From assembly GCA_018902385.1 (NCBI GenBank), contig JABSSW010000011.1, forward strand, positions 372,001-436,000: DNA of 64,000 bases. The letters run 5' to 3'. The stretch is from Physcia stellaris (Eukaryota > Ascomycota > Lecanoromycetes > Caliciales > Physciaceae). Below the pieces are notes generated by a model. It made no database searches and was not told the origin of the DNA. It saw nothing but the letters and a program-made list of their open reading frames with translations. The first letter of the stretch is position 1. Each line of letters opens with the position of its first letter. Below are positions 1-11,443 of this stretch, piece after piece. Made by a program: the position numbers and the translations under genes.

Positions 1-1
1 C

Positions 2-334
2 GCGACAGCGACTAGACCCGGAGCCAGAGACATAAATCCCTACCATTGGGGCGGCCTACAGCCTCGAACGCCCAGCCCATCCGAGTATACGGATGCATCA
101 GTCGAGGAAGATAACGATCCGTTCACTGAGCCCGCGCGGCAAATGTGGACCTCCCGTTCCCGCCAAAACCAAGACGAGCAAACCAGATCTTCAACTTCTT
201 CCCTCTATTCGCAGGAAGATCAACCTAGCCCTAAGCACGAATACAACCCTTGCGAAGAGTGGTTAAGCCCACAGTCTCTTCAAATCATAAAGCCGATCCC
301 AGAGTCGGAGCAGCCAAGGGGGAGCATGAGATGA
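2..334 (+). CDS. C-terminal end of an unknown protein (partial)
   Basis: An open frame enters from the left edge of the window and stops at 334, giving about 110 residues. It is rich in Ser, Pro, Glu, Gln and Arg, looks disordered and has no recognisable domain. The codon use and absence of stops across more than 100 codons suggest the tail of a real gene whose main part lies upstream of the window. A second open frame (about 250-447) overlaps its end, so a late intron that continues the protein cannot be excluded. No function can be assigned. Confidence 0.45.
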   Translation, partial: ATATRPGARDINPYHWGGLQPRTPSPSEYTDASVEEDNDPFTEPARQMWTSRSRQNQDEQTRSSTSSLYSQEDQPSPKHEYNPCEEWLSPQSLQIIKPIPESEQPRGSMR

Positions 335-1719
335 TCATCAACAGAATGACGATGCCGGACAAGGAAGCGTCGCGGCAGGAGCGAGATACCTACTATGCGC
401 ATGTCACGCGGCGGATGAGGGGGCCAGCGGGGAGGGAATACTTCTAAGCCCTATGTGGGCATGGCAGGATGGTGGGTAGATAACGAGATGGGGGCTGAGG
501 ACATTGCATTCATAAACTGACGATAGCGCTTGCTTTGGAGCTGAATCTTGAGTCGTGGTTCAGTATATATAGTATATATTAGTAGCTTGCATATAATCTC
601 TACTCTTCCAGTACTACTGTATGTCGTTCATGGAACCATAGCATTTCTCTAACATGATTTTCTCAGATCCACTCCCTTTGCCAACACGGCTGTGCTGCAT
701 CACGAGAGATCCTCCATGTAACATCCTCACAGGAATATTTCACCGAGGTAGCCAACGTAGGGCGCAGAACAAGATATTTCGAAGCCTTGCCCCTTGGAAG
801 ACGCATGTGCCGTTACCTCTTCGAGAGTCCACCGTGCAAATATCACAGACTTCCGTGCTTCTCAACCCCTAAACCCCCAAACCCCCAAAAACATAACCTA
901 AAAGAAATCGTGAAGGGATCCCACCGTAGCAAAATAAAACTAAAACCTGTCAGAGCTTTACCAAGGGTTTTCCTTCGCAGGTCTGCAGTCCTCGAGAACC
1001 TGGCCTTTAAGGAATCAAAGCTAAATGGCTGATTTGGGCGATCCGGATGGCATGAAGGATTCCGAAGAGCTGCTTGGCGATTCTTCATCCATTTCATCTG
1101 GCTGTTGCGCTCGTCATTTCGATTCCCTTTTAATGGGATTTCCATTCAAGTTGCAACGCGTTCGTGGGAAGAAGGGAAAAAGGGAGGTCCCAGCTAAGCA
1201 TTCCCAAGGTCTCGGCTTGCCGCAGATGCCGAGATTGCCGAGGTCTTGGCGGCATCCCGATCCGTGGATAACATCATGATGTTTTCATTTCTGGCATAGC
1301 ATGCAAGCCATCACCTGAACGGCAACTCGAACGTATCAAAAGTCTACGACGGCGCCCCTCCAACATTCTTGTTAACTGCTTAGTGGTGGTAGCATTATGG
1401 AAAAGGTATCCGCATTGATTGCATCCCGTGAGAATTACAGAAGTGCATCATGGGTTACCCCGGACCGTGATAATGAGTGGATCATATAAGATGCAGTTGC
1501 TAATTTGCAGCTCCCCTTATCTACCTATGAGGATCAGATGTGACGTCGTGGAGAACACGATATCGGCAGCCACTTTCTATTCCCGGCTACGAGGCCCCCT
1601 TGCTGTTTTGAGCCTTTTGCATTCTTCCATCTCGCTTTGATCTTGTTCAATCTTCCCAAAGCTGTCCTTACATTTTTAATCTATTCCGTCTAAACTCCAG
1701 CAGCACTGATACAGCAACC
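335..1719. other. Intergenic stretch, no gene recognised
   Basis: About 1.4 kb between the partial first gene and the cytochrome b561-type gene. Short open frames on both strands have no recognisable motif and no consistent codon bias. It holds a C-rich telomere-like tract near 865-887. The last 200 bp, with pyrimidine-rich runs before 1720, presumably contain the promoter and leader of the next gene. Confidence 0.5.
865..887 (+). repeat. Short C-rich telomere-like tract
   Basis: Three imperfect tandem copies of a C5-6/A3 unit related to the fungal telomere unit CCCTAA; the first copy contains CCCCTAAA exactly. It is too short to be a relic telomere end and may be a factor-binding site or chance. 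Confidence 0.3.
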
Positions 1720-2453
1720 ATGAAGCTATCAACGCTCTTCACCAGCCTCGCCCTCTGTACGTCCCCAAACCCCTCGATAGAACCCACAAGCTAACAACTC
1801 CACCAGGCGCTCTAGCCCGCGCCCAAGAGGAACATCGCCCTCCCTCCGACTACCACCGCGTAGTAATCGTGCACGCGAGCCTCATGGGCATCGCCTTCGT
1901 CCTCCTCATGCCCCTCGGCGTCTTCCTGATCCGCCTCACCACCTTCAAAGGCCTAATCTGGGCGCATGCGGGCATACAACTCTCCGCCTACCTCGTCGCC
2001 GTAACCGCCTTCGGGCTCGGCGCATGGATGGCCACCGTGACGCACCAATGGACGCCCTCCAACGGCCACCCCATCATCGGCACCATCGTCATCGCGCTCT
2101 TGCTGCTGCAGCCCGTGCTCGGGTACGTGCACCACGCGATCTACGTCCGCGAGCGGAGGCGCACGGTGTGGATCCTGGGACATGTTTGGTATGGGCGCGC
2201 GCTGATCCTGCTTGCGGTTATTAATGGGGGGTTGGGGTTGCAGTTGTCGGGGAATACGGTTAAGGGGGAGATTGCGTACGGCGTCATTGCCGGGGTGATG
2301 TTTGTGCTGTATTTGGCCGTGTTGGCGGTTTCGTATTTGCGGAAAGATAGGAGCTCCGTGGGGGAGACGGGCGAGAAGATGGTGGGTGGGCCGAAGGGTG
2401 GGAAGGGGGATGGGGAGATGGAGAAGGGTGCCAATGGAGCAGTGGCTGGATAG
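1720..2453 (+). CDS. Cytochrome b561-type integral membrane protein
   Basis: Two exons; an intron at 1757-1806 (GTACGT donor, GCTAAC branch, CCAG acceptor) joins them to give about 227 residues. Residues 1-18 look like a signal peptide ending in ARAQ. About five hydrophobic segments follow. Histidines sit at the helix ends as expected for haem ligands of the b561/ferric-reductase-like fold: IVHASLMG, WAHAGIQ, NGHPIIG, GYVHHAIY and LGHVWYGR. Fungal relatives are often fused to an N-terminal DOMON haem domain; none is present here, so this is the stand-alone membrane form. The tail after the last helix is hydrophilic and Gly/Lys-rich, probably cytosolic. By family it would pass electrons across a membrane; the donor and acceptor are unknown. 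Confidence 0.82.
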
Positions 2454-2609
2454 TAGGCCATGAGATTTGCTCTAGCGCGGCGACTAGGCCCATCATTGTA
2501 CGAAGCTCTAATGTCCTTCTATTAATGTTAATAGATATCTGCACGTTCGGAAAGTCATTACCTAGATCCCTGATCGACCCCCTGACCACAGCTTCTCAAA
2601 GGTCTCTCT

Positions 2610-3015
2610 TTGAAAGCGACTTCGATATCCCCTTCCCCTTCCCCTACCCCTCACGCGCCTCCTTTATGTCGCATCCCATCCTTTAGCCCATCATCCAACA
2701 CCCAAACTCCACCCTCCTCTTCAGTCTTCCGACCCCTTCAAACATCAGCAATGAAAGCCGTCCCCCTCTTCCCCGGACCCATCTCTCTTATCCCTCGCAT
2801 AATTCCACAATCCAAATCCCTATCCCCACTCTCCCCACCCTTCCAAACATCCACCACTCGCAAACCACTCTCCCCTCTCTCATCCCTCCAAATCCCCCCC
2901 CTTCCCCCTTCCCCTTCCCCCTTCCCCCTCCCCCATCCTAATCAATCCCCCTCCCCACCCCCTCCCACTACCCCCGACCCCAAACCCCTATTTCCCACAC
3001 GATCCAAACAACCCC
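2610..3015 (+). repeat. Long pyrimidine-rich low-complexity tract
   Basis: About 400 bp of almost pure C/T on the + strand, densest at about 2880-2960 with runs of CCCCCTT. An open frame of 169 codons (2610-3119) runs through it and would encode a Ser/Pro-rich peptide ending in a basic segment. That frame may simply reflect base composition, so I list the tract rather than a gene. A small secreted or mitochondrial protein cannot be ruled out. Confidence 0.4.
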
Positions 3016-3575
3016 GCTCCAAAAGAAAAAGCCACGGAGTTGAGATGAAAAAAAGGTGGGTTCGCTTTATAAACCTAGGTATGGGAGACTTTCCACCTTG
3101 CCTTGAGACAAGGCGCTAGTATACCGGGAAGCGGGGAAGTTGATGGGAAAAAGGGGTGAGTGGGGAAGTAAGTATCTTTGCGGGTTCGTCTGGGAGGGAG
3201 AATGGGTGAGTTTTGCTGCTGCTGCGGTCATTTTCGATGACGGTTGGATGGGGAGAGTGGGGAGTAGGGGCTGGGTATTAGCTGAGAGGTGGTTCGTCCT
3301 GATGTAAAAGGGACGGATTTGCGAAGGGGGGTGGTGATCGAGATGGAAAAATGAATATGAAACGATGAGTCGGGGGTTATGAGATCGGAGAGTGAGAGTG
3401 AGAGTAGGGTAGTGAAGGGGACAATGGAACAACTGGATAGGACGCAATCATACTGGATGTTGGGAAGTTTGGCTTTTCGGCGTGGCTATTGCGACGACAT
3501 ACGACAAAGTGCTGCATCGTATGAACACAGAGGTTACAATGATTGGCAATGAGAGGACGGATGTACAGAGGTGAC

Positions 3576-5280
3576 TTATACACTATCTATAACCACCTCA
3601 TTGGCGAAATTCAGCGTCTTCCACCTCGACACAAAATCATCCATATTCGCTATCACTGCCGTTAGCATCGCTCTCAACAGACCCAAAAGCGTGGGGAAGA
3701 ACTGACTGTATCCGCCACACATCTCCCTATCCCCCGTGAACGCCGACCTCCCATGCAACACCCGCCAATTATCAAAGACTAGTCTTAGTAAGCCTCCTTT
3801 ACACATCCTCAAAGCACTTTCAGAAGCACTCACCAAGCGGTCTCCCCGGCTGTAACTTGACCCAGTACTCATTCTCCGGCCGCCTCAAAACCTGCACCCA
3901 CTTCCTGGCCGCGGCGTAGAACCTCTTGACCAGTTCTGGGTCATCTGCGGGTAAAGTAGCTCGATCGTCGTTGTTCCAGCGGATTTGGATTACTTCTGCT
4001 CTACCGGCTGCTTCGGCTGTGACGAGGACAGGGAAAGGTTGGCTTGGGGTGATGGAGATTCCGTCGTTGCCGCTTGAGTGGGCGGTGATCTTGATGTGAC
4101 AGAGGTCGTGGAAGGCGTCGGGCGATTCGGAGCGGAGGATTGAGGCTGCGCGGAAGCCGTCTACGAGGAGGGAGGCGCCGCCGTCTCCGTTGGTGTGGGA
4201 GAGTAGGTGGAAGGTTTGCAAGCCTGCTGGATCTGTGAAGTCTGTGAAGGGATTTTGGGGTCAGCCTTTTTCCCTTTTCGGGTAGGTTTTGGGCAGATTG
4301 CCTCCATAGATTTCCTTGATGGTTGATTGGAAGGTTACAAGAAAGAAAGATAGAGCTCGGGAAGCACGTACATGTATTGTCGGTGTGTGCCGCCAAAGGT
4401 AAAGATGTGTAGGCGGCATCCTTGAGGGATAAGTCGGCGGTGAATTGCCAGAAGCCACCTGTGATGGGAACCATCTCAGTAAGAGCAGTCCGTTGAAGCT
4501 GATACACAGTGGCTTACCATAATGGGTGTTTCGAATAAAAGCTATCCTTTCTATAAGCTTCTGCGTAGCTTCCCCAGTCACAGGACACCCGTCTACGAAG
4601 CAGAAGCCCCATTTGCGCTTCCACTGGGTCAGAATCTTAGGGACCCAAAATCCTCTCAGATACTCACAATGAGGGAGGTCCACTCTCCTACCGCCTCCTC
4701 TGATTCCATTACAGACGTGTAGCTAACCATCGGAGGTTCGTTTGCTATGTCCCTATCCCAATAGGTTCGCCTGAGCAACTCAGCTGATATACCTGCTTGA
4801 GAGGTTTCATCTAAACGAACTCGAAGCCAAAGCTTGACTTTTTCCTCCGCGCTTGCAGCCACGACCAGCCATACAGACTTTCATGGCCATCATCCCCTTC
4901 CACAGTCAGCCACCAAAGGCTTTATCTCTAAGAAAGAACCAACAGCCAACGAAGAGTCCAGCTTCATCTGAGCGAACAGCCTTCGTGCCTATATCTTCCG
5001 GTATCTACGATCGTCAGGACTTATTAGGATCACAAGTGGCTCCACGGTTCTGTCTCCAATGAAAGTGGTGGAAGAGAGAGGTCCTACAGAAAAAGTATCA
5101 AGCAAGCGCTGCTTCGTCTCTTCGTGCCGGCAGTGGGGGCACGGGCAGTGATCTCTACATCACCGTTTGAGCAAACCATTCGCTGTCTTTTCAATCATTC
5201 ATGACTGGAACCCCTCTGACCTGAGATAGAAGTTGCTTCTTCAACAGGACCATTAGAGCTGATGAGTCCAGATTCGCAGC
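3576..5280 (-). CDS. Trimethyllysine dioxygenase (carnitine synthesis)
   Basis: A 2-oxoglutarate/Fe(II) oxygenase that hydroxylates N6-trimethyllysine in the first step of carnitine biosynthesis, usually in mitochondria. At least nine short introns break the gene. Read 5' to 3' on the minus strand: an N-terminal Cys-rich module (CPCPHCRHEETKQRLLDTF), then IPEDIGTKAVRSDEAGLFV, DDGHESLYGWSWLQ, YWDRDIANEPPMVSY, GFCFVDGCPVTGEA, then the iron site HTDNTYFTDPAG (H-x-D), and FDNWRVLHGRSAFTGDREM with the distal His and 2-oxoglutarate Arg. The protein ends at 3576. All splice joins after the Cys-rich module restore the frame, so the gene looks functional. The first exon is not resolved: the frame leading into RDHC is closed a few codons upstream, and an ATG near 5395 is only a candidate start. 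Neighbours give no pathway context. Confidence 0.82.
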
Positions 5281-5615
5281 ACCAGACCTACAGGTCTAGA
5301 TTTTCACCTTGCTCCCATGATAAGAAGATGGATCCTTTGCGTCGATCGATGGAGGTTGGTAGATGATAGGGAGTAGACCTTACAGGTGAGTCCATGACCT
5401 GCGATGGAGTGATGGGAAAGGACAAGCTTGTGCCCGACTCAGGAATTTTGCTTTATTACATGGCCTATTACATATCCCGAAGACGGGTGAATTTGATTTG
5501 ATGAATCCTTCGATCCGTCTCGGCACTATCTCACATGAAGTGCATCATATCGAAATATACTCGCTCACTGTGTAAATCTCAGCATCCGGCTCGATCACCA
5601 AAGGTACGATTGAGC

Positions 5616-6428
5616 TCAAAGCCCCAAGGCTAGTCCTGCAACAACGGCAAAGGCAATCCACACGATACCAGTCGAGAAAGTCGACATTCCCTGTCCCGTG
5701 AAAGTCGCTCCTGTAGGTACTGGTGGTATCTGCGTTGGTAGCGTGACATTCGTGCTGTTTCCCAGCCCACCTACAGGTGTGCAAAGCTCATATACGAAAT
5801 ACTGCAAGACCTGCAAATCCTTTGCGCTACAGTTCGCCTGCTCGCACTGGGCCAACTGAGCTTGCCCCTTGCCACCTTGACAAACACACGCCCTGTTCGA
5901 TAGACTCCCACAGGTAGAACCTGGCAGGTACTGCGAGATGCAGTCCTGCGCACATGCTGGGTAGTTGGAAAGATCAGTAGGATCTTTGCCTCCTACGGAA
6001 GCTGTTGCATTGGCGGTAGCAGCCGCAATGGCTGCCGAGACAGATGATGCTGAGGCGTTGGTGTAGGTCGGGTTGCAGAGTTCCCCGGCCAGGAGCTGGG
6101 TCGTCTGATATTCGGCTGGGGAGCATTCGAGGGCCTCGCATGCGGCAGTCTGGCTGCGGTATTCGGGAGCACAGACACAGGTTATGTTTGAGCGGTCGCA
6201 GCGAGGAAATTGATTAGCCTCGTTGCCGCATATTTGGGCACAGGTCCTGTAGATGATGGACAATTCAGCATTCGACCATGTGCATCATACATCAAACCTT
6301 GCTGCGTAACAGAGATCTTTACGAGGAGAGTGTACCTACGGATAGGAGGAGATGTCCGCTGGGTCGCTCTGAGCATTGACTAAAAGGACGACTGCACTTA
6401 GTAGCGTGTAGATATTGAAGAGCTCCAT
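5616..6428 (-). CDS. Two-CFEM cell-surface protein, GPI-type
   Basis: Start at 6428; one intron after SSYP (GTAGGT donor, CTACAG acceptor) leads into TCAQICG. The product is about 245 residues. Residues 1-20 form a signal peptide ending NAQ. Two CFEM (Cys-rich, fungal extracellular) modules follow: the first from SSYPTCAQICG to about residue 95, the second from NYPACAQDCISQYLP, with ACVCQGG and ANCSAKDL. Each keeps the Cys spacing and the Asp (in DRSN) or equivalent region linked to haem binding in the family. A Ser/Thr-rich linker with Asn-glycosylation sequons leads to a hydrophobic end (IVWIAFAVVAGLALGL), typical of a GPI-anchor signal. Likely roles are haem/iron capture or cell-wall structure; sequence alone does not decide. 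Confidence 0.85.
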
Positions 6429-7720
6429 ACTGCTTGGTAGAGAGACTAGGTTGAGGGAAGAGATAGCAAAATTGAGAAAGATCGCAGTGTAGACTGGGAA
6501 ATTAAGGATCGATTGAGAAGACCTAACTTAAGTATGTAACGTGAAAGCATTATGACGTCCTTGAAAGTCGCGAACTGGGCATGAATTGCTACTTATGCAT
6601 GGAGCAAAGTTTCCTTTCGCATTTTGCGTTTCTGTGGACCAACATAGTTCAAGCGCTTGGACGGAGAAGATCCTGCCGCAGGCAAAGGTGCACTACGAGT
6701 CATGGTAACAAGACCGATTGTACCTGCAGGGAGGCTAATGCTGCACGCCTCAATTCGCTAGATAATTCTTAGCTTCTTGGCTACAATAGCAAGAGATGAT
6801 TGGGAACATCTCCCAAAGCCGCCATGTGAAGAGAGTTGTGAAAATATCTGAATTCTGGGTTACTCAAGACGGTCAGAGCTCTTCTCAACGACCATGATTG
6901 TTGTGGCCAAGCGACATCATTCACCATATTCGTATTTTTTCACTTGCTATGCGTTCTGTTTCTCGTCCTCAAAGGAAAAGCCACGTCGTCCTCAGCAGCG
7001 GCACTTAGCACTAGCAGTCAACGAATACTGTAGACCGCTCATTCTGGTCCAATCCTTTGGATTCTAACTTGATCGGCCTGATCCTAGATTCGATTGGCAA
7101 CAGACAAGACATAGGTAGTCCCCGAGTAACGTTATCGCCAACGGATAATGGTTATATGGATGCAAGTCATCGTGCGCTAGTAAATGTCTCCAGTCATGGT
7201 CAACGAAGACATTGTAATGGACTGAGTGTTGATTTGCCGATGTCTTGCTGCATCTTGTGCACAAACTTCTCAACCTGGTTAGGAAAATCTTGCTAATCAT
7301 CAGAATGTGGCAACATTTAGAGGCTAAGTCTTTGAGACCTATGCTGTCTTGCGACCTGGTGTGAAGTGGCGTTGTTTTCCGAAGTACAGTCTTCCAGAAA
7401 GACGACTATTACCCGAGTTGGGATGCAGCCGGTAGAGGAAGAGTCCTTAATGTTACGCTTTTATGGTGAGTTCCCAGCACGGTCATACATGTTTTCATCG
7501 ATGGTTTTCCGTTTTGAAGAAGGAAATAAATTCCTAGGTGGCAGAAGCTACACCAGAAAAAGATTTCGCTTGTTCAATTCCATAGTTGGGACGACAGGAT
7601 TTACCGTGAGGAATGACATGCTGTATCTATGTCTTATGGCTCTAGTAAGACAGCGGAGGGGACTGACATACACTGAGATCATTGCTACAACCTAAGGTAG
7701 CATTATCGTGATATACCTGC
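6429..7720. other. Intergenic stretch, no gene recognised
   Basis: About 1.3 kb between the CFEM gene promoter (minus strand) and the 3' end of ARPC1. Open frames of 60-109 codons occur on both strands, the longest at 7366-7695 on +, but none shows a known motif or splice context. Nothing else is recognised. Confidence 0.45.
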
Positions 7721-8972
7721 TCATGTTGACCAGATCGCAACACGTCCGTCTACACCACTTGCTAAGAAAACATCAGTCCTCGAACCGTGGAGCGGTAGGG
7801 GTAGCTTGATGAAACTTACTGCTAAACTTCCTAATGGCCCCTCCCGCCTCATCGAAAGTCCTAATGGTAGCTATAGTGTTTTGATGTACGGTCTTTAGCT
7901 GTGTGTCATCTTTGGCCTTGCCCTTCAAATCCATCTGCCTGAACATGTTCAATGCAGATTCTTCTCTTGCAGCACCCATTCCAGGTCTGCCTTTGGATTC
8001 CATAGATCCAACGATCTGCCATCCTCCTTCATTGCCTTGAAGCCTATATGCCTCGCAATCCTAGAATGTGTCAGTGACAGCTTACATGGCTGTTAGAGTT
8101 GTGCATACATATCCGGCTGCAATAATCTCGTCCTCGCTACTCCAGATCAAACTCAAGAATGGCAACAGCTGCGTACTTATGCTGACTACGGCCTTGGGAT
8201 CCTGCTCAGGCCCACTTGGATAAACTATCGTTACACTACTATCATGTGAAGTGAACGCAAGAGCATTCCCACTAGGTGAAAAGGCGCACCCGTGGACCCA
8301 GCCAGCTGAATTATTAAGATACTCCCCGCAGACGGTATTGAATGGCAGTCTCTCACCCCAGACACTGGCTTCAGGCCGAGCATCAACACCCTTGATGAAG
8401 CTGGAGAAGACTCTGGCATGAGAGTCTGTTGACCCAGCAGCAAGAAGTACAGAATTGGGATGCCATGCCACTGTCGTTATCGTACTGCGTATCGGCTTCT
8501 TCAGATGTTTTGAAACCCACCAATCGTTCTCTTCCTCGAAGTAGCAGACCGCAATCACACGGGCTCCAGAGCCTACTGCGAATTTGCGCTCAGAAGGCGA
8601 CCATCTGACAAATGTAGCGGCACGGTTTATTCGCAGAAGAACAAGGGTAGGCTTCCATCCAGATGGAGAAGGTTCCCAGACATACGCATTACGGTCTGTC
8701 CGATGCCTCAATGAGCCCAAGCAAAACAATCATTGTTCATGTAACGCACCTTGAGAACAAGTGACGATTCTCCCAGTTTCTGGGGCGATATCGACACCAG
8801 TCACTGTCTTGTCGTGACCTTTGAGCTCGTCTTGAAGGCTGAACTGACTGCCTGATCTTCCGTAAAGCTCCACGTTATTGTCTCGGGCTACAGCCAAGGT
8901 TTGTCTGTCCGCGGAGAACGAATGATCTGCGATGGGATGATGGAAGAGATGATGGACCTCAGGGGGTGGCAT
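7721..8972 (-). CDS. ARC40: Arp2/3 complex subunit 1 (ARPC1/ARC40), WD40
   Basis: WD40 propeller subunit of the Arp2/3 complex, which nucleates branched actin at endocytic patches. Start MPPPEVHHLFHHPIADHSF at 8972. Introns lie at about 8716-8757, 8045-8090 and 7772-7818; each join restores the frame (CSQ|DRNAYVW, AAGY|DCEAYRL, RKFST|SGVDGRVAIWS). Family signatures include HDKTVTGVDIAP, AATFVRWSPSERKFAVGSG, SKHLKKPIRSTITTVAWHPN, LAAGSTDSHARVFS and the C-terminal SGVDGRVAIW. Length about 370 residues, normal for the family. A 250 bp intergenic space separates it from the divergent UBX gene. No anomalies seen. Confidence 0.93.
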
Positions 8973-9222
8973 ATTGTGAGAAACTCAGCAATAGGAGTAG
9001 CTCTCCACTATCGCCAAGTTTTCGTGTTTACTGATCTGTCATGTACTGAAGTGGTGACCTCTGGGCGCTCCCGAAAAAGGCGTCACAATTCGGAGAGTTA
9101 TGTCCGCTTAAGTCTTAAGTCCGACGTGCATCTCAGAATCGTCAAACCAAACGCATACCTACTACTTCAGGAGAACTCTCTACTCTCTGGGATACTTGAC
9201 AAAAGTCACACAGACGAGTAGT
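8973..9222. promoter_or_regulatory. Bidirectional promoter between ARPC1 and the UBX gene
   Basis: 250 bp between two divergent start codons. It must hold both promoters and leaders. No strong TATA or named factor site was identified. Confidence 0.5.
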
Positions 9223-11137
9223 ATGGCTTCTTTCGTCTTAGTCGTGGATACATCCGCCCGACGTCTAAAGGTCAAGACAAATCCTGAAAAGTTTCTCAGC
9301 GAAGTACTACAGGAAGCTTGCACCGGCTGGCGGTATGATCCAAGCCTGTACACCCTCAAGTAAGTTCTCATGGTACATCTTGCGTTCTCTGTATCCCATG
9401 ACATTCATTTACGATTCTCTAGGAATAATAACAAAAATGTCGATTTGTCAAGGACTATAAGACTATCGGGCCTCTCGTCTGGCGCAAAGCTCGAGCTTGT
9501 CAAGCTCTCCAAAACTCCATCTGCAATCTCTGTGGCTTTGCAACTTCCTGAGTCTGAAAGAGAGGGCATTCCGAATGGTCGACTGACAGACAAGTTCCCA
9601 ACCTCAACATCTCTATGGCAGATACTACGAAGGTTTGAGTCTGCCACTGCCGGAGGACTGGGTACTCAGAAGAATTTCACTGGGCGTGGAGTGCCGTCAA
9701 TGGTCAGCGGTACTTCAGGAGCTGGACGTCTATATCATGAGGCACCTGTCTTACGTATAATGGGCCGCGAATACTCCTCCCTCACAGACTTGCAGAAATC
9801 GCTTGGGCAACTTGGATTTACCGGTGGGAGTGTATTATTGCATCTCGCCTTTCGGACTTCTGAAGCGCCTTTGGAGCAAGCTCAAAAGGAGATCGAAGAT
9901 TATTTCAAGTCACTTGAAGAAAGTGGCAGTGACTCGCAAGGTGCTCATTCTGGTGCTGTCGGTAGCGAAATCTCTGTACCGGATACGTCTCAGTCAATCG
10001 TTGCCGACGAAAATCAGAAAAGCAAAACACCGCAAGCGAAGTCACCAGTTGAAGTTCCGATGCCTGTGCCAGAGACTGCCGCCGCGAAGAATGCAATACT
10101 TCCGAACCTCGATGAGAGCTCGACGGTTGGGGAGAAGGAGGATGCCAGGGACTCACAAAGCCTCGCAGACACCTCTCAACCCGAAGCTACACCACTCGAA
10201 GCAAGGCCTGGCTCTCAGCAAAACGATGGAGTAGCTGAGAGTTCCAATGCTACATTGAACGGCGAGAAACGGAAAGCCTCGTCACCACTGGCTCCCGAAA
10301 GCTCACCCCACTCAGGAGCTACTGTTACCAGGCCGTCTGAATCTACATCTAACCCACAGCCTAAGCTCGAGAACACAACCCCATCCGCCACCTCCGTCAA
10401 CAGTAAGAGACAAGCAAAATGCATGTTCTACCGGACATAGACTGACTACTTTAGGATCCACTGTTACTGGACCAGACCAGCGCCCAATTTCAGTATATGC
10501 TCCTCCAGCCTCAACAACTCCCAAAGCTGCTCATCAACCCCATAATGAGCAAGACTATGAACCCAGCATCGCGCAACAACAAAGATATCAAGCTCATCTG
10601 GGCAAAATATCCCAGCAGCAACGGTTGCGTTCCGATCACGAAATTGAAGCCCAACAAAAAGCACAAGTCGAAAAGCTTGAGAATGTCAAAGAAGTAGAGA
10701 TCAAACTGCGATTCCCCAACCAAATGCAAACCGTTGCAAAATTCAGTAATCTTGACACGTCGGTGACATTGTACGATCATGTCAAAGGTTTGATGGATCA
10801 TGAAGGCGAACCTTTTTCGCTCAAATACAGCTCACCGAAAGGACCTCAGTTAGTCCCAAAGGAGAGTACGGTAAAACTTATTTCTGGCCTTGGTATGGTT
10901 GGTCGTATCCTTGTCACAGTCGTTTGGGATGAAGGAGCGAGCATCGAGGCACGAAGCGGATCCATCATCAAAGCAGAGTTTCGGGAAACCGCCCAAGAGC
11001 TCGAAGTCAATGAATTCCAGGGAACCGTTGAGGACAGCGCTAATTTAGGCTGGGGTCGGCTTGGGGAAGGCAGGAGCCAGGGGGTTGGAAAATCCAATGG
11101 TCCGATGAAGTTTCTGAAAGGATTAAGGAAGAAATAA
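9223..11137 (+). CDS. TUG/ASPL-type UBX-domain protein (Cdc48 adaptor)
   Basis: Starts MASFVLVVDTSARRLKVK at 9223. Two introns: one ending just before 9422, and one at about 10404-10455 (VN|RSTVTGPDQ). The N terminus is the ubiquitin-like TUG domain (residues 5-75: PEKFLSEVLQEACTGW ... LSSGAKLELVKLS). A second ubiquitin-like stretch follows (APVLRIMGREYSSLTDLQ, GFTGGSVLLHLAF). A long acidic Ser/Thr-rich linker, a Gln-rich helix (YQAHLGKISQQQRLRSDHE) and a UBX fold (EVEIKLRFPNQMQTVAKF ... LYDHVKGLM ... YSSPKGPQLVP ... LGMVGRILVTVVWD) complete it. Relatives are yeast Ubx4 and mammalian ASPSCR1/TUG, which bind Cdc48/p97 and remodel its hexamer; that role is inferred here. About 600 residues. Confidence 0.88.
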
Positions 11138-11443
11138 GAGATATTGCATTACGACGATATGAATTCACAGCGGAATTTTCTCAGGGTTAGACATCTCTTC
11201 CAACGACCGGGGGCTTCGTGGACATGGATAGGAGCATAGCGTATGGGTGAAGGTAATAGAATCATGTACAGTAGCTGTTATACTCGACGATCAGGGGACC
11301 TCGCGCATGTATATTAAATCACTCTCAATGCATTTCAGAGGACTGGAAAGCTTCGATCCTGTAATTGGCAAATCTGTCTAGCTTCAATCAAGCAAGGCCT
11401 CTTGAATCGAATCATGAGAGCCTCCCGTAAAGACCATGATCGC

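Noticed and set aside
2610-3119. 169-codon Ser/Pro-rich protein
   Set aside because: Open frame is expected from the purine-poor + strand; no independent support. Kept as a low-complexity tract.
3820-5260. Trimethyllysine dioxygenase as a pseudogene with many frameshifts
   Set aside because: Each apparent frame change downstream of the Cys-rich module is explained by a 42-85 bp GT-AG intron that restores the family motifs; only the first exon is unclear.
7366-7695. 109-codon open frame on +
   Set aside because: No domain, no homolog recognised, no splice context; length is within chance for this composition.
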